64,000 nucleotides of DNA from Diplolepis rosae (taxonomy: Eukaryota > Arthropoda > Insecta > Hymenoptera > Diplolepididae), in contig JAPYXD010000608.1 in assembly GCA_030998225.1 (NCBI GenBank), forward strand, positions 2,448,501 through 2,512,500. Direction: 5' to 3'. Below the pieces are notes generated by a model. That model was not told where the DNA came from. It was given only the letters and a program-made list of their open reading frames with translations, and did not search any database. This document shows, in pieces, positions 9,889 through 20,706 of the stretch. A program made the position numbers and the translations under genes. Position 1 is the first letter of the stretch, and the number at the start of each line of letters is the position of its first letter.

Positions 9889-11714
9889 CGGGGTGAAGTA
9901 CATAAAGTGTTACAGAGCGATAGCACTCAAACTATTGATCAAATCCAAAAATGTTTCAAACAAAAGTTTCAGTGCTCGAGAAGGCCGTCATACTGGACCA
10001 CCCTATTTTTTTATGGGTGGAGGCGCTGAAGCTACGTCAAGGTCAACTCCACTTTTTTAAATGGAACCATGTATTTTTTTTATGACATTATTACCGATTT
10101 TAAGACGAATTCAGCGACCTACAACACAAGATCACTCTAGTCAGGCAAAGTATGAAAATATTCGAAAAATCATTTTTATTTCTTTGACTTCTTACGATAC
10201 CCATGATAATACACATCGATAGGGTATTGTTCACATCGTCAGAAAGTAAGCATTTTCTATTGATATATCAGTTAGTCACGCATTACCTTCTAATGTGAGT
10301 ACATCGGAACGCGAAAATGAACGATTTTCAACAATATTTTGATATGTTGATGGTTCTGGGGGAATACCGTAAACATTACAGAAACGCTCAAGATTTGTAT
10401 GCGGCTCGTTATCCGGATAGGCAACAAAAATCGTCTGTGGCCTTTAAGCGATTAGCTGACCGTTTCTGTTGCTTCGGTACAGTGAAACAAACACGAGTCA
10501 AACGTCGACCAATTGTTAATGAAAATAATGCGGCTGCTATCTTAGCCTTTGCTACACTAAATCCACATGCGAGCCGCAGGCAAATGGAAAAAAAGAGTGG
10601 AATTAGTCAGCGATCTGTATTAAGAATCTTACATCAACACAAGTTCCATCCGTATCGTATATCATTACATCAGGATTTGTACGGCAATGATTTCCTAAAA
10701 CGCGTCAATTTCTGTAATTGGATTCGTAGAAAAATGCGAACAGATGTCTCATTTTTTAGTCATGTGCTTTTTTCTGATGAAGCTAACTTCGCAAATACGG
10801 GAAATGAGAATAGGCATTATGTGCATTATTGGGCAAATGAAAATCCTCAATGGATGAGAACTGTACCATTTCAATATCCGTGTTCCTTTAATTGTTGGTG
10901 CGGCATTGTCGGCGATCACGTCATTGGTCCATATTTTTTTGAAGGTCGCTTAAGTGGGCAAGTTTACGCAATCTTCCTGCAAAATGCAGTGCCTCAATTA
11001 ATGAAAGACGTGCCCTTGCACGTTTGCATAAACATGTGGATGCAACACGGCGGTGCACCACCCCATTATGCTCCATGTTCAAGACAAGTGATGAATGAGA
11101 TTTTTGACGAAAAGTGGATAGGACGAGGCGGCTCTGTAGCTTGGCTACCTCGTTCGCCAGATCTAACATCACCAGATTACTTTTTATGGGGTTTTGACAA
11201 AAACCGCGTAATGGCGGTAGCACCTACCACGCTTGACGACATGAAAGAAATAATACGCCGAGCATGAACCGAAATTATACCACAAATATTGGCTGAAGTT
11301 AGACGGTCTTTTCATCAGCGAATTAACAAGTGCTTACAAGTCGAGGGTCATCATTTCGAGCAACTTCTGTAGGTAAACCCAAACCAAGGTTAGTGGATCC
11401 TTTGAAAGTGATTATTCCGATATGTTTTGATTTTTCGACTATTTTCATACTTTGCGTGACTAGAATGACCTTGTGTTGTAGGTTGCTGAATTCGTCTTAA
11501 AATCGGTAATAATGGCACCGAAAAAAAATACATGGTTCCATTTAAAAAAGTCGAGTTGACCTTAACGTAGCTTCAGCGCCTCCACCGATAAAAAAAATAG
11601 GGTGGTCCAGTATGACGGCCTTCTCGAACACTAAAACTTTTGTCTGAAACATTTTCGGATATGATCAATAGTTTGAGTGCTATCGCTCTGTAACACTTTA
11701 TGTGCCTCACCCTG
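9889..11714 (+). mobile_element. DD41D-type Tc1/mariner-superfamily transposon with long TIRs
   Basis: A complete 1826-bp element. The left terminal inverted repeat is 9889-10174 and the right one 11436-11714, matching over about 280 bp with scattered changes; both begin C(A/G)GGGTGA(A/G)G inside a TA target duplication (9887-9888 and 11715-11716). TIRs of this length are unusual for the superfamily, whose TIRs are commonly only tens of bases. It encloses one transposase gene at 10317-11372. It looks younger than most elements in the window, because both ends and the flanking TA are intact. Confidence 0.92.
10317..11372 (+). pseudogene. Transposase, IS630-Tc1-mariner superfamily (DD41D spacing)
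   Basis: A near-complete transposase. An N-terminal helix-turn-helix region covers residues 1-115 (with 'GISQRSVLRILHQHKFHPYR'). The DDE domain has the first Asp at residue 154 in 'VLFSDEANF' and the third at residue 287 in 'SPDYFLWGF'. The second catalytic Asp, expected in a QHDGAP motif, is Gly at residue 245 ('MQHGGAPPHY'), so cutting activity should be lost. Spacing from that position to residue 287 is 41, the DD41D arrangement. A TGA at 11265-11267 truncates it at 316 residues, but the frame continues to a natural stop at 11370-11372 ('LQVEGHHFEQLL'), giving 351 codons with the stop ignored. It would bind the long terminal repeats and excise the element. Only two inactivating point changes are evident. 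Confidence 0.92.
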
Positions 11715-12140
11715 TATACAATTTTAGAATTGAAACTTGAAATAAAATTATGAAACTTTCCAATCATTATTCTTAATTTTATTCTCAAGCTCCTGCGCAA
11801 AATGCTTGGGCGCGGCGCTTGAATTCGCCTTTAGCAGTGTCCAAAGACAGACATTATATTTTTTTTAATTTTTAACTTTGATGAATAAAATTATTACATT
11901 TTTTCATTACCTTTAAACGTCAGTTCTAACGTACAATGAGGATAAGAACAGGTCAAATATTTATTGTGTCGCTTTCATGATTTATATTGCTAGTTAACTA
12001 TAGGTTAACGCTAGGTTTACGTCTTAGCGTAAACCTTCCATTCAGCCGGTTTACTAAGGTAATCAATGTTGTGAATGTTAAAATGTATTTATAAAACCAC
12101 AGATTGTGATTAATTAGTCTTATAATAATTCTATTATGCA
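11715..12140. other. AT-rich spacer between two transposons
   Basis: No coding signal. One short inverted repeat (GGTTTACG...CGTAAACC) at about 12012-12033. The next LINE begins near 12141. Confidence 0.4.
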
Positions 12141-13250
12141 TTAAAACGGGTGGGGTGCAGCCAGATAACTTTTATCAGGTGCTACCCCACCCCAAACGAG
12201 AGCATAGGTGACTTCAAGGCCAAAATAGACGGCCCTGAAGAAAGGCAGCTAGACCCTAAGGATGGACGAGTCCCAGACACGGCGTGGCGTCCAGGCTGGT
12301 GATGGTGTTATTAAGCACCGGCTCCACGTCCACCTTCAGTAGGGCTGGCTACAGGAAGACGGTTTGGAACGTTTCCCTGGGGCTGGAAAGTCTATGTGCA
12401 CGTGGGAGCACAGGATGGCGCGGCAAATCCAACCTATTGGTGAACAAAAAAAATTGCGGAGCTCAGAAAAAAGTGCCTGCCTCACATGGCTCAACGAGCT
12501 AGGAAGAGTGCAAGCAATGCGGCCTTTTAAAGGACCGAGTGTCTAGCGGCGAAGAGAGCAGTCTGAGGATCCATGGAAACTGGAGCATCTGGAGGCTCTA
12601 ACATTCACGGTGGTAGAGCTGAGACGAGCGACAAGCTCATTGAAGAACAAGAAGGGTCCAGAATCGCATAGAATTCCGAATATAGCGCTAAAGACAGTAG
12701 CAAGGAGTCATCCCGACCTGTTAGTTGACATGTACATTCTTGATCCAAGGTGGGAGTACTGTACTCCCACTGGAAAGAGGCGAGGCTTGTACTGATAAGC
12801 AAAAGCTAAGGACTAGCAGGTGCACCGTCATCATATAGACCCCTGGGCATGCTGGACACCATCGAAAACTCCTGGAGAAGTTGGTGAGACCGCATCTCCG
12901 GGCTGATATAAAAGCAGCTGTGGGCCTATCCGAGAAGCAATACGGCTTTTGGATGGGTAGGTCTACCATTGATGCTCACCAGAAGGTAGTGACGGCCGCC
13001 AAGAGCGCAGAGAGGAGTAATTATTACTCCAGGCTAGTGTGCCTTTCAGCGACACTAGGCATCAAAAACGCCTTTAATTCTGTAAAGTGGGTGTACGTGG
13101 TACAGACTTTGTAGCGAAACTTCCAGTTACCTCAGTAACTTTTTCGATTTATCGAAGACTACTTGAGGGACCGCGTCATTGTCTACGACACGGAGGACGG
13201 CTCAAGACGCAAGGAGCTTTCGGGACCCATCCTGAGTTCTGGAAAATTGT
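12141..13250 (+). pseudogene. R1-clade LINE 2, reverse transcriptase remnant
   Basis: GC-richer plus-strand sequence reading as R1-type ORF2. 12610-12720 gives 'RRATSSLKNKKGPESHRIPN', where the conserved APGPDGIPN block has decayed. After frameshifts, 12835-13110 gives 'LGMLDTIENSWRSW'-like and 'QYGFWMGRSTIDAHQK' segments and motif A as 'TLGIKNAFNSVKWV', in which the expected catalytic Asp is Gly. 13163-13240 gives 'DRVIVYDTEDGSRRKELSG', the region just before the PQGS motif. It is truncated there, before the FADD box. Different from LINE 1 in sequence, so a second lineage of the same clade. Confidence 0.82.
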
Positions 13251-13365
13251 TCTTTATTGATCTAGCATGTTCAAGTAGTCTCGTGTGCAAGAATCTAAAA
13301 CTTTGTCCAATATATTTTTTATTACACTGGATGCAATTAATCTCGTATTTATATTATCTTATTAG

Positions 13366-14010
13366 GTGTACAACTTTGCTTCCGTCGTTTTCGATAGAAG
13401 GCTGCAACGGTAAATGCTGGTCGAAATAGGCAGATCAAAAATTTCACACAGTATGCTTGGACATCTGTCAACATAACGACAGCACCACATTACTGAATTT
13501 GTGTTTGCGTCATAAATTTATTCTTGATCGAAGATGTCAGTTTTCGAAGTCATTTTGAAACGCCTCAAAGCCATGGGAATAATTCCAAAGCAAGGAAGGT
13601 GGGTTTCGTACGAGTTAAAGCTGAGTGACATCGATTTTGAAGTATGTCAACGGTCGGTCCAATGTTGCAAAACCGGTAAAAACCTACTTGGAAACGCTGA
13701 AATAAAAGGTCATACCCCACCCGCCGAACTCTCCAGACGTTGCTTCTTCCGACTATCATTTGTTTCGATGGATGGCACACGGCCTGGCTCATCAGCATTT
13801 CCTCTCTTATGAAAAGTCAAAAAATTGTTCGATTCGTGGATCTCCTCAAAAGACGCATCGTTTTTTCGAATTGATATCCGACAATTGCTAGGAAGATGGA
13901 AAAAAGTAGTGGCTAATGACGGACAGTACTTTGAATCATAAATAGGTAATCGCTTTTTAAGAATAAAGCCTCAAATTTTAGGGAAAAACGGCGGAAGCAA
14001 AGTTGTACAC
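13366..14010 (+). mobile_element. Mariner, internally deleted
   Basis: About 645 bp bounded by inverted repeats GTGTACAACTTTGCTTCCG at 13366 and the complement at 14010, next to TA on the right and TAG on the left. The coding remnant begins at 13534 with 'VILKRLKAMGIIPKQGRW', which is mid-helix-turn-helix of a mariner transposase. It then jumps to 'HVAKPVKTYLETLK'-like and 'SSDYHLFRWMAHGLAHQHF'-like sequence with frameshifts, followed by a C-terminal tail. The block holding the first catalytic Asp is deleted. Full mariners are about 1.3 kb, so half is missing. Non-autonomous. Confidence 0.85.
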
Positions 14011-15064
14011 TATATATATTTAAATTTTCTCGGAGTTATATCTCTTAAAGATAGGAAGATTTTTTTTGTAGAGTATTGTCAATAGTAAAAATGATTTTCG
14101 ATTTGATTTATTAAACAATCTACAAGGCTATTCTTGAAAATTTTGGATATGTGGAAATGTTATGATTTTTTTTATTTTCTTGATCATCCAAATCAGTAAT
14201 AATATCCATTTACTCAAGTAACAAGGGTGATTCATCCCAGAACTACTCTCAAGTATGCATGCATAATAAAAACTAATACTGTTCTTAAAGTTTCTCGCCT
14301 TTGCAAGCATTTTTAATAAATTACAAAACTGTTTGAAAAGTGCGTAATTATTATTATGATTTACTTCATTTAGAAAACAGCATCTCGAATAGAGATTCAT
14401 TAATCTAAACAACTTTATCAACATTAGAAAATGGAAGTTTCTTTCTTATGTTACATATTTAAGAGTAGTCAAGTTGCGTATCAATAACATTTGAATTACC
14501 ACAATAAAAGAAATGTGGTCCAAAAAAAATTTGTTAAAGGTTATTGTCCTAGATAACTACATCCAATAAAATTACATGAACTTTTAATCTGTTTTGGTAT
14601 TTACAAGCACTTGTATTATATATTAAACGAATGGTTTCAATTCAAAATATTAAGTGATATATGTTAGGGGATTTTACCCTCAAAAAGTCAACCCCAACTG
14701 CAAAAATGAAATCTATGTGATATACTTTATTATTGCTAGAATTTTGAGCTGATAAAAATATAAATCATTTATTTTTTACTAGAAATACAGTGAAGAACGC
14801 TCGTAACATGTGCAAATTTTAGCAAGTTCAAACCCCGTATGGTCCAATAAAAAAAAGGTGTCGCGTAGTTTTCTGAGCACCATGAATTATCTGCGAGCGA
14901 ACAAAATCGGGGGGAGGGAGGGCACCTACCTAGTGCTCTTTATTAGTTTAGGAGCGCTTATTTCTCTGTGATTCCAGCTTTACATTCATATGTCTATATA
15001 TATATATATATATATGTTGATATATTCTACCACGCATCAAAATTTTTCTCTTTTATAACTATAC
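14011..15064. other. AT-rich sequence 3' of a glycerol kinase exon
   Basis: No exon or transposon protein recognised. A short (TA)n run lies at about 14996-15015. If the glycerol kinase gene continues, this is intron sequence directly after the donor site at 15063-15064 (minus strand). Confidence 0.4.
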
Positions 15065-15151
15065 CTGTCATTTGATCCGACATTTTCAACGCTGCCCAGC
15101 CTAAACTTCTTTGAACAGCCATTTTCCATTTTTTGTATCTTGCGTCTCTCT
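15065..15151 (-). CDS. GK: Glycerol kinase, C-terminal exon
   Basis: An 87-bp minus-strand exon of 28 full codons plus two leading bases and one trailing base. It reads '(E)RDARYKKWKMAVQRSLGW' and ends 'ALKMSDQMT'. Glycerol kinases have the same segment near the C-terminus (acidic-R-Y-x-x-W-K-x-A-V-x-x-S-x-x-W). The acceptor is TTTTTCAG at 15152-15159 and the donor is GTATAG from 15064 down. The leading two bases complete the Glu codon opened by the last base of the exon at 40856-40999, so phase and order agree. Glycerol kinase phosphorylates glycerol to sn-glycerol 3-phosphate using ATP. The donor shows that at least one further 3' exon exists; none was recognised down to base 1. Confidence 0.85.
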
Positions 15152-15159
15152 CTGAAAAA

Positions 15160-16444
15160 CAAACAACGATATTTAAAAATTAATATCAGTTGTGTATGAA
15201 AAATATCAAGTTTTGGTACTTTTTTCTTAAAATATCAGGGTTGAAATTTTACCCAAAATTATGTTCTGTTTTAAAATTTTACGTATGGTCGAATTGCATT
15301 AGTTTACTTATTACGTAAAGGGAACGTTCACGATAGTGGAGACGTTTTCAAAGTATTTCCTGGCTGTGACAAAAAAAAAGACTCACAATTTTTATTTTTC
15401 TAAATGGCGTGGAGCCCAGTTAGGCAATTATATGTGGCGTGTTCTGGGAGTTTTATCGAAAAAAAATCTTGTTGCAAAGATTCTCTATAAATAGAAAGAG
15501 GCAAAAGTATAATTTATGTTTTTACTAGCCTGACTTTCGAAACATTTTGAAAGGGGAGGACTTCCACCTGTAAAAAGAAACTTGAGCCAGGAGCATTTCT
15601 ATGAGCATAGATTCAAATCCCCACAATCCCACACTTGAAGCGACCACAAGAAAACAGAAAACGCGTAGGAATATCAGTTACGATCAGCTTACTTTCAAAC
15701 GATATTTAGATAATCGTCCTGATCATGTCTTATAATTTAATTCTTGTGTACACTCTTGAACGCGAGCGATTCCACGAAAATTCCTCACCTCTACAGATTT
15801 GGTATCTAGGTAAAAATTGGAAAAGTAACAACAATCCACGATGTCCCTTTTAAACAAAAGGCTTCAAAGTGGATTTGTTGCTAAATTAGATAGGGTAAAA
15901 GTTAGAAATGGTTTTGCGATGTCTCTTTCACGTACAATGCAGTCCTTTTTCTTATGTGGTGGAGAGATTGCAGAAAATAATGAAAATTGCGATGTCCCCA
16001 AAGGCTTCAAGCAATCTTACTTTTAAGGAGAGGATATTTTACACCAGTTACTATGTCATGAATTACTCGCTTTCAAGAAAACTGATGTGGGGAAATCTGG
16101 TCAGAGAAGAAGTTGGCACATTGTCACGAGTCGTTTATGAATTAAAATTTTTTTAAAGACACCAGAAGTTAAAGTTTGTGCTTCCAGCTCCCTAGCACGG
16201 AGTGCAGGACCACATATGCCAAACGGATTCTCTAAATCGATTGCCAAAGTGATGCTACAATGCACCTAGACAATAGACGAGCTCCGTTTTAATTTTACAT
16301 GTGTTCGAATCACTTCAAACCTACCTAAGAGTAGGCCTCCAGAGCGAAGTGATTTTTGCTGATTTTTGACCCTGCTCTTCACCTTGGTTTGTCTCTGATT
16401 CGTTGCGAACAATCTCTACTTTTTCTGAAATTCGCTAAAAGAAG
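15160..16444. other. Intron sequence, nothing recognised
   Basis: AT-rich with a few open frames under 90 codons (15841-16156, plus strand) that show no domain or motif. I see no transposon ends in this stretch. Confidence 0.4.
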
Positions 16445-17178
16445 GAATGCATGAACTCAGAAACTTTGCTCTCAACGGGGAATGGTTTTTTTGTTCAAAA
16501 TAAGAGCGAATATTTTATCGAAAATAGTCTCTCATTTAACTTTTATTTACGACTTCCGAAGCAATTTACATGTTCTAGAAATGAACAAGAATGACAAAGG
16601 AGTCTTTCATCTCCACATTAAAATTGAATCAGCATCTAGAAATTGATAAAAGTCCAGATATTGTTCTTTTCGTGGACGCATCGATTCGTCTAACTTTCCA
16701 GGAATCGAAATTTCTAAGCGCAAACTCGAAACAAAACTTCATAAAATAAATCTCTAAACCTTCGAAAGTCATCCGTATAGCAGGTCCTTTACTCTGGTTG
16801 GTCTTATTAAAGTAACGAAAAAAGGAGTTGCACTTTTAAAACCGAGGAAAGCAGAGTAATACGGAATTTAAAAAAAATGATTTCTGAATGTCCACAAGCG
16901 TGCTCTCAGGAATTTTGATTTCTGGAAAGTTAGACGAATCGATGCAACCACGAAAACAGCGATATCAGGACTTTCATAAATTTCTAAATACTGATTCAAT
17001 TTTAATGTGGAGATGAAAGACCCCTTTGTTATTCCTGTTTATTTCCAGGACATGTAAATTGCTTCGGAAGTCGGAAATAAAAGTTAAATGAGAGACTATT
17101 TTCGATAAAATATTCGTTCTTATTTTGAATGAAAAAACCATTTCCCGTTGAGAGCGAAGTTTCTGAGTTCATGCATTC
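16445..17178. repeat. Foldback (long inverted repeat) element
   Basis: Left arm 16445-16725 (starting GAATGCATGAACTCAG) and right arm 16897-17178 are inverted copies with roughly 90% agreement by eye, separated by about 170 bp. No coding capacity. The structure fits a foldback or MITE-type element; a target duplication could not be identified with confidence. Confidence 0.88.
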
Positions 17179-17359
17179 GCTTTGTGAATCATTTCTTTAT
17201 CCAGTCAAAATCAAAAAGTTGAAAAAAAGTTAGTACGTCATGGTTTTTTCGACCGTCTACCGAGTTAATCCACCACTTGAGTTGAGATGCTCTATTTCAC
17301 TCGTAACGCCAATATCCCATTCATATCAAAGTTTAATAGAGCATCCATCCTTTTCGCAA

Positions 17360-17480
17360 AGCATCTTTGTGTTATATTACGTTATGTAATGGATCGTTAA
17401 TATCATCTTTTTTCATCTGCAGCTGATATTTTGTTACATCTATTTACAGCATCAGATAAGTATATTGTTGGTGGTAATGC
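17360..17480 (+). repeat. Dispersed repeat, copy 1
   Basis: Similar to 35700-35820 in the same orientation. Shared blocks include TTATGT-ATGGATC, ATCTGCAG and AGATAAGTAT. Divergence is substantial. Family unknown. Confidence 0.5.
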
Positions 17481-17733
17481 TATTTCGGGGGGATTTCATA
17501 GGTCACACATGAATATGATCTGCTTTTTTATTACGAGATGTTTTTTATAAAAATGTCCTTAAATATCAATTTCTATATCATGATAAAAAAGCTCTTTTGC
17601 TTTAATATTAGGTTTTAATATTGATATTAATATTCATAAAATAGGACTTGTATCGACCCTCAAATAATAATTTCATACGATGTTGTTGTTAATAATTGGC
17701 TTTAGGGTCCAGAAATGATAACTCAGGAAGTTA

Positions 17734-17777
17734 CATACTTTCAAACGTTTCGACTCTAATCGGAGTCCTCATCAGTG
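17734..17777 (-). ncRNA. Hammerhead-ribozyme-like motif, left repeat
   Basis: The reverse complement reads CACTGATGAGGACTCCGATT then AGAGTCGAAACGTTTGAAAG and TATG. It contains the invariant CTGATGA, a 5-bp stem II (GACTC/GAGTC), GAAA, and a GTA cleavage triplet closing a minimal stem III. One unpaired G sits between CTGATGA and stem II. It is oriented the same way as the PLE coding strand. Confidence 0.7.
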
Positions 17778-18130
17778 ATTTTTATTTCTAAAATATCAAA
17801 ACATTGAATAAGATATTGCACATATGAGCCCTATTCTGGGATAAACTTTGGTAACGTGAAAAATGTAAAAAATATATATAAAATTATAAAGTATACTTAG
17901 AAAATTTACATAAAATTGTACAGAAAACATCGATAAATTACCCAAAAAAAAAAATTTTCATAGGAATAACAATAAAATTCTAGCCCATAGCTCTGAGATA
18001 TATCAAATAAAGAAGTAGTATATGTTTGTGTCTAAATGTTACTGAAGATATAGATGCTATTACATGAATAGTATAAAATTACAAAGGGTTATTTATGACA
18101 ATTGGCTTAGAATTGCTAATACGAATTCTA

Positions 18131-18635
18131 CACTGTTAGAAATTTCTACCGCAATTACACAGAACATGTGACCGTAGTTTTATTCAGCTGCAGCCTCACA
18201 AAATTAAGACAGAATTACCGAAAATTCTGTTACTTTTGAGTTAAAATTATGGAAAAAAATACCGATCTTACCGTTACATGCAGCTAAAAATTCAACTACA
18301 TGTAACTGAAACTCAGTTTCAGCTACGCAATTTTCTGATGGATTTGAATAAGTTTGTTACAGTTTTGTAGTTTTGAGATATATTTTATGAAAATTCAGTT
18401 GAGCTCCATAATATTAATGAAAATTTAGAACATTCAGTACATTTTCAAATCAGTCAAAATTCCACCGAGTGAATCAGTGATTTTCCTGTTCACTGATTCA
18501 TCAGTGAAAACCCCTTCCACCGTTAAATCTACTGATTTTCACTGAAATAATTAATCAGTGAATACATGAATACATAAAAAATATATAGTAATATCTAAAG
18601 ATTGTTTTTTAAATTTCCGAACGTTTCTAACAGTG
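18131..18635. mobile_element. MITE with CACTGTTAGAAA ends
   Basis: A 505-bp segment with terminal inverted repeats CACTGTTAGAAA at 18131 and TTTCTAACAGTG at 18635, flanked by TA on both sides (18129-18130, 18636-18637). No coding capacity. Inside are several inverted CAGTGA/TCACTG motifs around 18470-18560. The TA duplication points to the Tc1/mariner superfamily. It is nested in the Penelope-like element, so it arrived later. Confidence 0.8.
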
Positions 18636-19339
18636 TAGTGTTCAACTATTTTTTGAATAATAACAACTTCTGATAAACCTGCGTGAAAAAACTTTTAGAG
18701 TAAAAAATTGAAATGGAGCGAATAATCTTACAATATAAACGTAAATTATGAGTAAATTGTTCATACGAATCAGTATTCAAATATTAATTCTGTGAAAAAT
18801 ACCCCGTGTGTTCTGACAAGGGGATATCTAGATTTTCCAATCTCATCAAAATTTGGGAATAAAATGGACTAACCTTATTTAATGTAGCATGCTATAGTTT
18901 AAAACTGAGGGATTGTACTACCCTCAGACAATTTTTAAAATTTTTTCCTTTTTCGTTTCCTGATCACACACATTTTTTGACATAACACACTGATCACTAT
19001 GAAGTTATCTATGCAACTGAACTTTGGCTATGATTTGAAACCGAAAGTGTGGGATGAAAGTGGATGGTATGCTTTTGCTATTGTATTTAAAGTTGAGATT
19101 TCAAGGAAAAAGGGGGAAAAAATGGACGGATGTGTTTAAGATAACTGGAGTACTACAACAAAAGGAGACCATAAAGTGTAATAGGAGTTAAAATAGTTTG
19201 TTCTTGACAGATTTAGAATTTTCTCAGGGAATTTGTATATGTGTGTATTTTAATGTATGTGCTTAAAATTTACAAAATTTTTGTTGGCTAGATTATAATT
19301 TGTCGTTTAAAAGGGGGAGGTAAAAACAGATAAGTTCTC

Positions 19340-20040
19340 AGTATCGGCTCTTTGGTTTACCGCCTGTGGATTGCCCGCTATATGAGTCATTTCAAGTATC
19401 ATGCATTTTTGTAGTTATCTGATCTGTCAATTATCTTTACATCATCAAAATTGAACTTGTGGTCTTGATGCCAAGCATGTTTGGCTAGAGCAGTCCATTT
19501 TTCCGGCGGGTTGTAAACATCTTTTGTATGTTCGTGTATTCTAGTCTTTAGGGGCCGTTTGGTTGTACCTATACAAGCCGCTGTGCAGTCAGAGCAAGGG
19601 ATACTGTAGACGACATTAGCAGTATCAAGTTTTGAAATAGAGTCTTTGGTTGATTTAAAAAAGTGTGAGAGGCCATTGGTATTGCGAGGAGCGATTTTTA
19701 TATTGAAGGGTTTGAGGATACCTGACAGTTTTTTCGATAGGCCTTATACGTAAGGCAATGGTACATATTTGGGGGTTTGACCTGTTAAGTTTGAATGTGC
19801 TGTGCGTGTGTGTGTCAACTAAATTGTTAATAACATTAATTTTGTAATTAAGTGGATGATGCGAATGATAGTGTAGGAACCGCCCGGGCCACATCGGTTT
19901 TTGATACCAATTAGTCTGTATATATTTTCCATTTCGAATAACAAGAACATTCAAAAAACAAATTCTATTGTCTGATTCCTCTTCAACTGTAAATAGTATT
20001 TTGTGATTATAGCTGCTGAAAATATTTTTGATTGTGGTAA
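19340..20040 (-). pseudogene. Penelope-like element RT thumb and GIY-YIG remnant
   Basis: Minus-strand reading: 19954-19800 gives 'NWYQKPMWPGRFLHYHSHHP' and 'NVINNLVD', the conserved PLE segment after the RT palm. Then, across frameshifts, 'KLSGILKPFNIKIAPRN', 'LDTANVVYSIPCSDCTAAC' and 'IGTTKRPLKTRIHEH' follow. The last two are the GIY-YIG endonuclease start, with a Cys pair and the catalytic Arg region. The palm domain with YxDD is missing. Same family as 1322-2633. Confidence 0.82.
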
Positions 20041-20137
20041 TTTCTTTACATTTTTCACGTTACCAAAGTTTATCCCAAAATAGGGCTCATATGTGAAATA
20101 TCTTATTCAATGTTTTGATATTTTAGAAATAAAGATC

Positions 20138-20181
20138 ACTGATGAGGACTCCGATTAGAGTCGAAACGTTTGAAAGTATGT
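20138..20181 (+). ncRNA. Hammerhead-ribozyme-like motif, right repeat
   Basis: Identical core to the left-repeat copy but in opposite orientation: CTGATGA at 20139-20145, stem II 20147-20151 with 20158-20162, GAAA, and GTA at 20176-20178. Flanks GAAATAA (20126-20132) and TTATCATTTC (about 20193-20202) could pair to extend stem I. Type I topology. As in the other copies, one extra base separates CTGATGA and stem II. Confidence 0.72.
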
Positions 20182-20266
20182 AACTTCCTGAGTTATCATT
20201 TCTGGACCCTAAAGCCAATTATTAACAACAATATCGTATGAAATTGATATTAATATTTAATATTAC

Positions 20267-20706
20267 GTGCGCAACTAAGTTCCCGCTGCTTATCAATAGA
20301 TGGCTCCAGCAGTAAGTACTGGTCGATTTTGGCATATCCAAAACGTCATGAACCAAGCTTAGACATATGGTAAACAAACCGTTTTGACACATTAATAATT
20401 TTGTTTCGGCGTCATATACTTTTGGTTGTGTGAAAATGTCGGATTTTGTGCCAAATAATCGTCATTTGCGGGAAGTGTTGATTTTCTTCTTTCATTCAAA
20501 GAAAACGGCGACTGAAGCGCATCAAGAGCTTTAAAAGTTTACAGAGATACTGCTCTAAGTGAAACAACGTGCCGTGATTGGTTCCGTCGCTCCAAAGACG
20601 GTGATTTCGATGTTGACGACCACCCGTGTGAAGGAAGGCTAACAATACGAGCCGTCTGGTTATTACTTGTTCCGGTCGATGGCACATGGTCTGGTTGATC
20701 AGCAGT
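20267..20706 (+). mobile_element. Mariner remnant (N-terminus joined to C-terminal fragment)
   Basis: Begins near TACGTGCGCAACTAAGTTCC, a mariner-like terminus. The transposase starts at 20436 ('MSDFVPNNRHLREVLIFFF'), hits a TAA in place of an early codon, continues to 'TTCRDWFRRSKDGDFDVDD', then jumps to 'GYYLFRSMAHGLVDQQ'. Everything between, including the first two catalytic positions, is deleted, and the element ends abruptly at about 20706. A close relative lies at 56455-57240, sharing the 5' untranslated sequence from ATAGATGGCTCCAGCAGTAA. Confidence 0.85.

Larger units (their letters stand above)
17668..20243 (-). mobile_element. Penelope-like element framed by inverted terminal repeats
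   Basis: Left repeat about 17668-17885 and right repeat about 20050-20243 are inverted copies, both carrying a hammerhead-like motif. Between them, the minus strand holds PLE coding remnants (about 20040-19340) and a long non-coding tail interrupted by a MITE (18131-18635). Penelope-type elements are known to carry repeated ends in direct or inverted arrangement with hammerhead motifs, so the layout fits. The sequence just outside both arms (ATTTCATACGAT) is also mirrored, so the arms may extend slightly further. Confidence 0.8.

Noticed and set aside
14820..15630. tRNA-like B-box phrases (GTTCAAACCCC, ATTCAAATCCCC)
   Set aside because: No A box at the right distance and no foldable acceptor or anticodon stem around either phrase.
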